A stretch of DNA of 5,129 nt, taken from NCBI GenBank assembly GCA_027293665.1, contig JAPUFN010000253.1, positions 1-5,129 of the forward strand, in the 5' to 3' direction. This document shows, piece by piece, positions 1 through 5,129 of the stretch (its first letter is position 1; every line of letters starts with the position of its first letter). The notes under the pieces are model-generated. The model searched no databases. It saw nothing but the letters and a program-made list of their open reading frames with translations, and was not told where the DNA came from. Source of the stretch: Gammaproteobacteria bacterium (GTDB taxonomy: Bacteria; Pseudomonadota; Gammaproteobacteria; Pseudomonadales; Azotimanducaceae). Position numbers and translations under genes: made by a program.

Positions 1-195
1 GGTTCCACGAAGTACGGGGATCGTATCGCGTTAGTTTTGTTGGCAGGCATCACGGTCATCATCATTGCAATCAACCTGCCTGCAATCGGTGGCTTCATCA
101 ACTTCGTACTCACGATAATCGGTATCGGTTTAATCGTGCAACGACTGCTCGCCACCCTGGCTGCGCGCGATTCGGCAACCACGGACACGGTTTGA
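1..195 (+). CDS. C-terminal fragment of a membrane protein (5' end outside window)
   Basis: Frame 1 is open from the first base to a TGA at 193-195 and gives the last 64 residues of a protein whose start lies to the left. The fragment is strongly hydrophobic in two stretches, about residues 9-26 (LVLLAGITVIIIAINLPA) and 29-47, separated by a Pro-Ala-Ile-Gly-Gly turn. It ends in a polar tail (AARDSATTDTV) that is presumably cytoplasmic or periplasmic. A hydrophobic hairpin with a P-x-I-G-G turn and a Gly-rich second helix recalls the C-terminal membrane part of some proteobacterial bactofilin-like (polymer-forming) membrane proteins, but that is only a resemblance and I would not name it. The next gene on this strand starts 46 bases downstream, so the two may share a transcript. 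Reality of the coding frame is fairly sure; function is unknown. Confidence 0.6.
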   Translation, partial: GSTKYGDRIALVLLAGITVIIIAINLPAIGGFINFVLTIIGIGLIVQRLLATLAARDSATTDTV

Positions 196-241
196 TGTCC
201 GCGTAATCATCTACCCGCGTGCGCGTGTAGAATTGCACCAT

Positions 242-478
242 ATGAGCGAGAAATTTATCGACGGTGTTGCATGGATTGCCAGCGAATTTTGCTATTACGT
301 AGGTCTGACCTCTGCAGCTCTTGTTCTTCCGACGATCACGCTTATGTTGTGGATGATGAGTCTGGCAGATAAGGCCGACCCGAACTATTGGTATATCCTG
401 ATCGCCTGGGTATTTGCGTTGCTGTTGTTTGCCGTTGGTGTCGGGTTGAAAAACTGGCTCGTTTCGCGCGAGGGATAG
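242..478 (+). CDS. Small two-helix inner-membrane protein of unknown function
   Basis: This encodes 78 residues with ATG at 242 and TAG at 476-478. Two hydrophobic helices are visible, about residues 19-41 (from YVGLTSAALVLP onward) and 49-69 (YWYILIAWVFALLLFAVGVGL). They are joined by a short charged loop (ADKADPN), and the protein ends in a basic tail (KNWLVSREG). This suggests a helical hairpin in the cytoplasmic membrane with both ends on the same side. A TTG nine bases upstream at 233 would add Met-His-His; ATG is preferred, though neither start has a clear Shine-Dalgarno sequence, so translation may depend on the upstream gene that ends at 195. The gene is convergent with the CoA-transferase, whose stop is 41 bases away. 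I recognise no family. The even hydrophobic pattern and position behind another membrane-protein gene make it a likely real gene. Confidence 0.6.
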   Translation: MSEKFIDGVAWIASEFCYYVGLTSAALVLPTITLMLWMMSLADKADPNYWYILIAWVFALLLFAVGVGLKNWLVSREG

Positions 479-519
479 CAATGTCAACGCAGCGCAAAAA
501 GCCAGCGTCCAACTATTCG

Positions 520-1695
520 TTACAGCACCACACCCTCGTCCTTCAGACGCTCGAACGCTTCTGCGTCTAGCCCTATCTCGCTGAGCACCTCCAGCGTCTG
601 CTCGCCGTGACCCGGGCTCGGCCGCGCAACTGGCAATCTCGTGCCCCCAAACCTTGCTGGTGAGCGCACAACGCGCATTTTTCCGATAATCGGATGCTGG
701 ATGTCTATCAGTGTTTCGTTGGCTTCAATTTGAGGCTGTGACAGAACTTCGTCATGCGTGTGGCAGCGGGCGCACGGCACGTCATTTTCCCGCAACCCGG
801 CGATCGCCTCTTCCGTCGTCATTTCCAGGAACCTGTCTGCCAGCAGCTGGCCGAATTCTTCGTAGTTTGCTATCAGGTTTTCCAGCGAATTGAATCGTTC
901 GTCTGTTAATAGTTCTTCCATGCCAACGGCTTTCAGGAGACCGGCGCGCTGTTTGTCGGTGGCCGCAGATATGGTTAACCCACCATCTTTCGTTAATGTG
1001 AGTTCGTACAACAGATCCCCAAGAAGTGGCTGCGGTTCGATATCGTCATCCAGCAGGGTATGGTTCATGAAACCATCTGGAAAAATGAAAAACAGCCCGG
1101 CATCCAACATAGACAGGTCGATGTGCTGTCCCTCGCCGGTCCTTTCTCTGTGTAAAAGTGCTGCGGTGACCGCCTGGCAGGCGGTGTAAGCCGTGATTTT
1201 GTCGCACATGAGGTTGCGGACAAATTCCGGTGCCTCTTTGCCTTGCGAAGCGGTGAATCCGGCATGTGCCTGGATGATTGGATCGTAGGCCGGTGCATTG
1301 CGCAACGGTCCCTGTGTGCCGAAGCCGGATATCGCCATGTAAATCAATCGCGGGTTCTCAGCCCGTAACGCCTCACTGCCGAGGTTTAAGGAATCCATTA
1401 CCCCGGGCCGGAAATTCGATATGACAACATCAGCCTTACGGAGCAGCTCTTTAATGAGCTTCTGCCCCTCCGGATGTTTCAGATCCACCCGAATGGATTC
1501 CTTCCCGCGATTGCAGTTCGCAAACAGTCCGGACATGCCGCCTTTCTGAGTACCCAGTGAGCGCATCGGATCACCCGCATCGATAGGCTCGACCTTGATT
1601 GCACGCGCGCCCTGCTCCGCCAGCATCATGGTGGCGAATGCAGCGGTTATCATGGTGGAAAATTCCACGATCGTTATATTTTCAAGGGGTTTCAT
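520..1695 (-). CDS. Family III (CaiB/BaiF) CoA-transferase
   Basis: This is a complete 391-residue protein, a normal length for family III CoA-transferases, which move CoA between carboxylic acids in the cytoplasm through an aspartyl-CoA thioester; the family also contains 2-methylacyl-CoA racemases. Visible family signatures in order are KVEPIDAGDPMR (34-45), NRGKESIRVDLKHPEG (62-77), ISNFRPGVMDSLNLG (92-106), RLIYMAISGFGTQGP (116-130), the catalytic-Asp segment MCDKITAY with D165, HRERTGEGQHIDLSML (182-197), and near the end ARPSPGHGEQTLEVLSEIG. The ATG is fixed by an in-frame TGA two codons upstream and by a strong GAGGTG ribosome binding site. It is the second gene of a probable operon, 65 bases behind the PyrD/PyrK fusion. 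Substrates cannot be read from sequence: the GGGG loop typical of formyl-CoA:oxalate transferase is not seen, and racemase activity is not excluded. Confidence 0.93.
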   Translation of the reverse strand: MKPLENITIVEFSTMITAAFATMMLAEQGARAIKVEPIDAGDPMRSLGTQKGGMSGLFANCNRGKESIRVDLKHPEGQKLIKELLRKADVVISNFRPGVMDSLNLGSEALRAENPRLIYMAISGFGTQGPLRNAPAYDPIIQAHAGFTASQGKEAPEFVRNLMCDKITAYTACQAVTAALLHRERTGEGQHIDLSMLDAGLFFIFPDGFMNHTLLDDDIEPQPLLGDLLYELTLTKDGGLTISAATDKQRAGLLKAVGMEELLTDERFNSLENLIANYEEFGQLLADRFLEMTTEEAIAGLRENDVPCARCHTHDEVLSQPQIEANETLIDIQHPIIGKMRVVRSPARFGGTRLPVARPSPGHGEQTLEVLSEIGLDAEAFERLKDEGVVL

Positions 1696-1699
1696 CGTT

Positions 1700-1705
1700 C
1701 ACCTC
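1700..1705 (-). promoter_or_regulatory. Ribosome binding site of the CoA-transferase gene
   Basis: On the minus strand the sequence reads GAGGTG, then four bases, then the ATG at 1695. An in-frame TGA at 1699-1701 overlaps the site's last bases, so no longer N-terminus is possible. The strong site suggests the CoA-transferase is translated independently, although it probably shares a message with the fusion gene ending at 1761. Confidence 0.75.
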
Positions 1706-1760
1706 GTCGAGCGACCTGCAACCGCCCAGCATGTTCAATATCCTGCGCTCCTGGTCAAGT

Positions 1761-3434
1761 TTAGCCAGGCGCCTTCAAGAAAGGCCCATCCACACACGAT
1801 CTACGACCATCGGGTGCCGTACACGCGCCACAGATTCCAACTCCGCATTTGGTCAAGTAATCAATGGCGCTGAAAATCTGATCGTCACCACAGAACTTTT
1901 GCTCGACCTCAATCGCCGCGTGCACCATAGGCTCGGGACCGCAGTTGTAAAACACGGTGTTGGCAAGCTCGTCAATTGATAGCGATTCCAGATGTTGTTG
2001 CAACAATGCCGTGACGACTCCGTGGAAGCCACGACTGCCATCGTCCGTGGCGATGTGCACGGTGGCGCAGGCTTCGCTCTCCTCGACAAAATAGAGGCGC
2101 GCAGCACTCCGTGCACCCATGAAGATGTCAGCATTGCCATGATCGCGCGCAAGTTGAAACACCGCGGCCAATCCGGTGCCACCTGCGACGGCGACAATTC
2201 TTTTTGTACGGCTTGGATCGGCCGCCTGGCCGTATGGGCCGCGTACGTAAGCTTGTGTGCCGGGTTGCAACTTCATGAGTTGCTTCGTGAACTGGCCGAG
2301 ATCAATGACCACAAGTGAAAATGGATCATCGGTCAGCGCAGAAAAAGGCTTTTCTCCGAGGCCGGGTATCCACAGGAATACGAACTCCCCTGCCTTGAGG
2401 TCTACTTTGCGGTCGAAGGTGAGGATGGAAATATCATCGGTCACGCGTTGGTTTTCGACCAGTGTGACGGGGCGAAAACTCATATCCACGTCGTACTGCA
2501 CGAGTGACTCCGATGTGTTGTCTGCACATGCAAAGTCATTTTCGAGCACTTTAAAATAGTCTTCGATCTCAATTGTCGTCATTCCGGTCAGCGCCGAGCC
2601 AACCCCGAAAATCGTCGCGCCAGCAGAACGAAATGCTCTGACGTCGTCGGCACAGCTGATACCACCGCAACCGATGACGGGGACAGCCACTCGTTCGGCG
2701 ATCTCCTGCACACACTTGAGCCCGATCGGCAACACACCTTTACCGGAGAGTCCTCCCAGCCCGTTGCTGAGCACCGGCTGGCCGTGCGCACTGAAGTAGC
2801 CGGGGCCGACGGTGTTGATGGCACACAACGCATCAGCACCACCGGCCACCGCTGCCTCGGCGATGTCCGCGATGTTATCGACGTTGGGCGTGAGTTTCGG
2901 CACGACCGGAACATCTACTGCTGCTTTCACCGCGGCAGTGATCTCCCGTACCAGATCTGGATCCTGACCCATTGCCACGCCATAGCCGTCCGCGTGAGGG
3001 CAGGACAGGTTCAGTTCCAGGCCGTCGCTGTACGGCGCGAGGATTCGTGCGACCTCGACGAATTCTTCAACGCTCCCACCGAATATAGATGTCAGCAAGA
3101 ACCGATCTGGTGGAATTTCCAGTTCAGCGAAAAGTTCTGCCGAACGCTTCGCGCCAGGGTTGGTCAGTCCTACGGCGTTCACGAAGCAGCCAGGCGCGTA
3201 CTGGCTCAATACGGGTTCGCGGTAGCCCAGGCGAGGCTCAAAACCAATGCTCTTGGTCGTCATCACACCAATCTGGGGGACGTTGCGAAACAGATATTCG
3301 ATGATTGGCACCGCTGTAGCCACGATCCCGGACGGGATGGTAAACGGGCCGCTCAGCGTTTTGCCCAGAAACTCAGTTCTCAAATCTGACGAGCTCACAA
3401 CTGTGCCTGCGATGGGGTCAGGAATTCTACCCAC
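1761..3434 (-). CDS. PyrD-PyrK fusion: class 1 dihydroorotate dehydrogenase-like flavoenzyme with FAD/2Fe-2S reductase domain
   Basis: This is a 557-residue two-module flavoprotein. Residues about 18-300 are an FMN-binding TIM barrel of the class 1 dihydroorotate/dihydropyrimidine dehydrogenase superfamily: IPSGI (33-37), TTKSI with K61, NAVGLTNPG (86-94), LNLSCPHADG with the class 1 catalytic Cys at C145, PKLTPNVDNI with K180, INTV (206-209), GGLSG (227-231) and the phosphate-binding GCGGIS/GVGSAL (255-282). Residues about 319-557 match PyrK: AGEFVFLWIPG, EKPFS (361-365), RGPYG (398-402), AVAGGTGLA (415-423), NCGPEPM (497-503) and a 2Fe-2S set C530, C535, C538, C547. In class 1B enzymes electrons pass FMN to 2Fe-2S to FAD to NAD, normally using two proteins. 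The GTG at 3434 follows an in-frame stop but lacks a clear ribosome site; GTG at 3398 (residue 13, with AGG seven bases upstream) or TTG at 3383 fit the family's N-terminus as well or better. The substrate is uncertain: SCPH rather than SCPN and NTVGPGY instead of the usual NT-x-GM-x-ID-type segment differ from textbook PyrD. Confidence 0.88.
   Translation of the reverse strand: MGRIPDPIAGTVVSSSDLRTEFLGKTLSGPFTIPSGIVATAVPIIEYLFRNVPQIGVMTTKSIGFEPRLGYREPVLSQYAPGCFVNAVGLTNPGAKRSAELFAELEIPPDRFLLTSIFGGSVEEFVEVARILAPYSDGLELNLSCPHADGYGVAMGQDPDLVREITAAVKAAVDVPVVPKLTPNVDNIADIAEAAVAGGADALCAINTVGPGYFSAHGQPVLSNGLGGLSGKGVLPIGLKCVQEIAERVAVPVIGCGGISCADDVRAFRSAGATIFGVGSALTGMTTIEIEDYFKVLENDFACADNTSESLVQYDVDMSFRPVTLVENQRVTDDISILTFDRKVDLKAGEFVFLWIPGLGEKPFSALTDDPFSLVVIDLGQFTKQLMKLQPGTQAYVRGPYGQAADPSRTKRIVAVAGGTGLAAVFQLARDHGNADIFMGARSAARLYFVEESEACATVHIATDDGSRGFHGVVTALLQQHLESLSIDELANTVFYNCGPEPMVHAAIEVEQKFCGDDQIFSAIDYLTKCGVGICGACTAPDGRRSCVDGPFLKAPG
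3399..3408 (-). promoter_or_regulatory. Possible ribosome binding site for an internal GTG start of the fusion gene
   Basis: On the minus strand GCAGG lies seven bases before a GTG at 3398, which is residue 13 of the longest reading of the fusion protein. Starting there gives an N-terminus closer to usual PyrD proteins, which begin just before the xLxxxFxG strand. The upstream GTG at 3434 has only a weak ACGG. The call is tentative. Confidence 0.3.
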
Positions 3435-3449
3435 AATTAGTGCCGTTCG

Positions 3450-3515
3450 TTAGCCTTTAGCCTTTTGAGCGCACTTATCAGCCTAAGACCCGATACACAA
3501 AAGGCTAAAGGCTAA
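3450..3515. repeat. Perfect 17-base inverted repeat with 32-base spacer
   Basis: TTAGCCTTTAGCCTTTT at 3450-3466 is the exact reverse complement of AAAAGGCTAAAGGCTAA at 3499-3515. Each arm is itself nearly two tandem copies of a heptamer (TTAGCCT). The spacer is 3467-3498. The element lies between divergent genes, its inner edge 15 bases from the longest start of the PyrD-PyrK fusion gene. As RNA on the minus strand it could form a long stem just before the start codon. As DNA it could be a dyad operator or a copy of a dispersed palindromic element. It lacks a U-tract next to a compact GC-rich stem and has a long loop, so it is not a typical intrinsic terminator. Confidence 0.85.
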
Positions 3516-3525
3516 GACCCGGTAC
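3483..3525 (+). repeat. 14-base direct repeat overlapping the inverted repeat
   Basis: CTAAGACCCGATAC at 3483-3496 recurs as CTAAGACCCGGTAC at 3512-3525, with 13 of 14 bases identical and starts 29 bases apart. The first copy sits in the spacer of the inverted repeat; the second overlaps the end of its right arm and extends beyond it. The region therefore combines direct and inverted symmetry, which fits either partial duplication within a small repetitive element or a multi-site protein-binding region. Confidence 0.75.
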
Positions 3526-3555
3526 TACTTCACGTTTTCTGGGGGGGTTCGTACC

Positions 3556-3561
3556 TAAAAT
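3556..3561 (+). promoter_or_regulatory. Candidate -10 box for the small exported-protein gene
   Basis: TAAAAT matches the sigma-70 -10 consensus at five of six positions and would place transcription start about 30 bases before the ATG at 3597. No good -35 hexamer lies at normal spacing; that region is occupied by a T-rich patch and a run of seven G (3541-3547). An activator-dependent promoter, or chance, is possible. Confidence 0.25.
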
Positions 3562-3596
3562 AGTGGTTCCTCGCATGGAATGGTGTGGATCTTCAC

Positions 3597-3968
3597 ATGA
3601 ACGGAATCATGAGACTCTTCCTGCTCGCCGCATTCGGCGTGCTCTTGAGCGGCTTTGCTGCAGCTTCCGACGAAGCCGACGCGGATTATCTGGCGCAGGT
3701 GGTGCAACACAATCAGAACGTTGTGGCCGCATCGTGCCGCGCGTCCCTGCCCCCGGAAGCGAAATCCTACTACAACGTGAACGGACTTCTGCTGGAAGCC
3801 CACGACTACTGTATGTACCTGGCAATTGAGTACGTCCGTCGGCACATGCAGAAGATGCAGGCACCCGCTCCGCAAATGTACATCGCTGAGGAAGAAACTT
3901 CCGAGCCGATCCGCAACGCTATTGCGGATATTGGCGATGCAGGTGTTGGCACAACCGCGGAAGAATAA
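3597..3968 (+). CDS. Small exported protein with signal peptide, function unknown
   Basis: This encodes 123 residues from ATG 3597 to TAA 3966-3968. The N-terminus is a classical Sec signal peptide: a basic residue (R6), a hydrophobic core (LFLLAAFGVLLSGF, 7-20) and an Ala-Ala-Ala cleavage region at 21-23, with the mature chain beginning around Ser24-Asp25. There is no lipobox cysteine, so it is probably a soluble periplasmic or secreted protein of about 100 residues. The mature part is acidic and mostly helical in character, with two cysteines (C47, C72) that could form a disulfide, a Tyr-rich middle (SYYN, DYCMY, IEYVRRHMQKMQ) and an acidic tail. A GTG at 3585 or ATG at 3609 could also start it; 3597 has the purine-rich GTGTGGAT upstream. 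It is divergent from the fusion gene and convergent with the monooxygenase, whose stop lies 24 bases away. I recognise no family. Confidence 0.72.
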   Translation: MNGIMRLFLLAAFGVLLSGFAAASDEADADYLAQVVQHNQNVVAASCRASLPPEAKSYYNVNGLLLEAHDYCMYLAIEYVRRHMQKMQAPAPQMYIAEEETSEPIRNAIADIGDAGVGTTAEE

Positions 3969-3992
3969 ACTTTTCTCTCGAACAGAACCGCT

Positions 3993-5129
3993 TTAACCGC
4001 CGTTCGCAGCGAGTGCATCGTAGCCGTAGAGCCAGTCGAGTACGTTATCCTGGACCACTCCCGCGACCCGATTGCGCAGCCAGGCCTGAATCCCCGTCAG
4101 GTGAAAAACTTTCGCGTTGCGGCGTGAGCCACTCTGAATTCGCGCCGTGCGCGCCTGCCGCGAGATTTCGTAACGCTTGAGCTGCGCGGCAACATCACCG
4201 CCTCCAGCAACCAGTCGCGAGAGTACGGCCCCGTCTTCGATGGCCATTGCCGCACCCTGCGCCATGAAAGGCAGCGTCGGGTGACAAGCATCTCCAAGCA
4301 GGCTGACTCGGCCCCTACCCCACTGCGGCATCGGCGGTCGATCGAACAACGCCCACTTGTAACAAGCAGCGGGATCCATGTTCTCGATGAGCACACGAAC
4401 TGTGTCATGCCACCCGGCAAAGTCGGCCTTGAGCTCCGCATGGTCTCCGCGCTCACTCCACGACTCCACCTCCCAACCGGATTTTTCGACGACACACACA
4501 CAGTTCACAAGCTCACCACCGCGAACGTAGTAATGAACAAAATGTTTGTTTGGGCCCCACCAGGCAGTAGCCATGGGACGAACGAGATCCGCTGGTAGCC
4601 GCTCAGCCGGAACCAGGCCACGCCAGGCCACGCACCCGGTGAAGGTTGCAGCCTCGGGACCAAAAAGAGCCGATCGCACAACAGAATGAATGCCATCTGC
4701 TCCGATCAGCAGTGCACCCTGGTAAGACCCATCTCCCGTGCTGAGAGAAACGCCAGCGTCATCCTGCTCGAACTCTTCGACGCGGGCGCTTGCATGCAGC
4801 GTAATGTTCTGCGTCGAGTCTGCCGCCTGGCACAACACCTGCATCAGATCAGCACGATGAATGTGATAGTAAGGTAGACCATAGGTATCCAGAACGTGCT
4901 GACCAAGACGGCTGCTGGAGATCACCCTGCCGCTGCGCCAGTCACGCATCTGTGCGCCCTCGGGCACAAAAGCGACTTTACGTAGAGCAGACTCGAGTCC
5001 GAGGTCATGCAATACCCGCGTGCAATTGGGGCTGAGTTGAATACCCGCACCAATTTCAGAAAATTCGGGCGATTGCTCATACACCTGAACGTCGAATCCA
5101 CACCTGGCAAAGCACAGCGCGGCGGTCAT
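3993..5129 (-). CDS. FAD-dependent aromatic hydroxylase, salicylate / 3-hydroxybenzoate hydroxylase-like (5' end outside window)
   Basis: The last 378 residues are present; the frame is open to the right edge. The edge codon ATG is almost certainly internal, because MTAALCFARCGFDVQVYEQ matches the segment just after the GxGxxG FAD-binding motif of group A flavin monooxygenases, so roughly 10-20 residues are missing. Seen in order are EIGAGIQLSPNCTRVLHDLGL (25-45), HRADL (91-95), the GADGIHSVVR motif (143-152) that contacts FAD and NAD(P)H, WWGPNKHFVHYYVRGGELVN (190-209) typical of the salicylate hydroxylase branch, and GDACHPTLPFMAQGAAMAIED (279-299), the second FAD motif. The end, LDWLYGYDA, is also typical. 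Such enzymes use NAD(P)H and O2 to hydroxylate phenolic or N-heteroaromatic acids in the cytoplasm. The exact substrate (salicylate, 3-hydroxybenzoate, 6-hydroxynicotinate or another) cannot be decided. It is co-directional with the fusion gene but 558 bases away, with an opposing gene between. Confidence 0.9.
   Translation of the reverse strand: MTAALCFARCGFDVQVYEQSPEFSEIGAGIQLSPNCTRVLHDLGLESALRKVAFVPEGAQMRDWRSGRVISSSRLGQHVLDTYGLPYYHIHRADLMQVLCQAADSTQNITLHASARVEEFEQDDAGVSLSTGDGSYQGALLIGADGIHSVVRSALFGPEAATFTGCVAWRGLVPAERLPADLVRPMATAWWGPNKHFVHYYVRGGELVNCVCVVEKSGWEVESWSERGDHAELKADFAGWHDTVRVLIENMDPAACYKWALFDRPPMPQWGRGRVSLLGDACHPTLPFMAQGAAMAIEDGAVLSRLVAGGGDVAAQLKRYEISRQARTARIQSGSRRNAKVFHLTGIQAWLRNRVAGVVQDNVLDWLYGYDALAANGG

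Noticed and set aside
195..206. TGATG stop/start overlap after the first gene
   Set aside because: The frame opened by this ATG ends after three codons (ATG TCC GCG TAA), so it is not a gene.
110..487. 125-residue open frame on the minus strand at the left end
   Set aside because: It overlaps both plus-strand membrane-protein genes, has a low-complexity polar composition (many K, R, Q, P) without any motif, and fits a shadow of the hydrophobic frames opposite.
481..570. 29-residue plus-strand frame starting at the ATG two bases after the stop of the two-helix protein
   Set aside because: The spacing would allow translational coupling, but the product has no recognisable features and half of it overlaps the well-supported end of the CoA-transferase on the other strand.
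2784..3389. 201-residue plus-strand frame opposite the PyrD domain
   Set aside because: It is antisense to the densely conserved FMN-barrel motifs; its length is explained by the codon bias of the real gene and it shows no domain of its own.
3450..3525. Repeat block as a possible CRISPR array or intrinsic terminator
   Set aside because: There are only two copies of the direct repeat, without regular unique spacers, so it is not CRISPR. The stem is AT-rich with a 32-base loop and lies between divergent gene starts, where a terminator has no gene to end.
3969..3992. Possible bidirectional terminator between the convergent small-protein and monooxygenase genes
   Set aside because: No stem-loop is visible in these 24 bases, only a short pyrimidine-rich patch.
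4614..4633. Two tandem copies of CAGGCCACGC inside the monooxygenase gene
   Set aside because: It encodes the family-typical VAWRGLVP stretch on the minus strand, so the repeat arises from codon choice at conserved residues.

Overview
The window looks like chromosomal DNA from a bacterium of moderate G+C content. The gene complement (a family III CoA-transferase, a group A aromatic-ring flavin hydroxylase and small envelope proteins) suggests a proteobacterium with catabolic capacity, possibly a gammaproteobacterium. No rRNA, tRNA, phage or plasmid marker is present to fix the taxonomy. No transposase, tRNA gene or CRISPR array was seen.

Layout, left to right. (1) 1-478, plus strand: the C-terminal tail of a membrane protein that enters from the left edge, followed 46 bases later by a 78-residue protein with two predicted membrane helices. 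(2) 520-3434, minus strand: a two-gene cluster, read right to left. Its first gene encodes a 557-residue fusion of a class 1 dihydroorotate dehydrogenase-type (PyrD-like) flavoenzyme with a complete PyrK-type FAD/2Fe-2S reductase module. Its second gene, 65 bases downstream with its own strong ribosome binding site, encodes a 391-residue family III (CaiB/BaiF) CoA-transferase. (3) 3435-3596: an intergenic region with a perfect 17-base inverted repeat, nested direct repeats and a seven-G run, between divergent genes. (4) 3597-3968, plus strand: a small protein with a signal peptide and no recognised family. (5) 3993-5129, minus strand, running off the right edge: most of a salicylate/3-hydroxybenzoate hydroxylase-type FAD monooxygenase whose N-terminal dinucleotide-binding motif lies outside the window.

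How they may work together. The fusion enzyme and the CoA-transferase are co-directional and closely spaced, so they are probably co-transcribed. The usual role of PyrD/PyrK is orotate synthesis with NAD as acceptor. A CoA-transferase next to it is not part of that pathway, and the nucleobase-binding segments of the dehydrogenase domain depart from textbook PyrD. A catabolic oxidoreductase acting on another cyclic or unsaturated substrate is therefore a reasonable alternative, but this is inference. The monooxygenase is on the same strand but is separated by an opposing gene, so it is not in the same operon.

The most interesting items are the one-chain PyrD-PyrK fusion with its CoA-transferase partner and the structured repeat immediately upstream of it.
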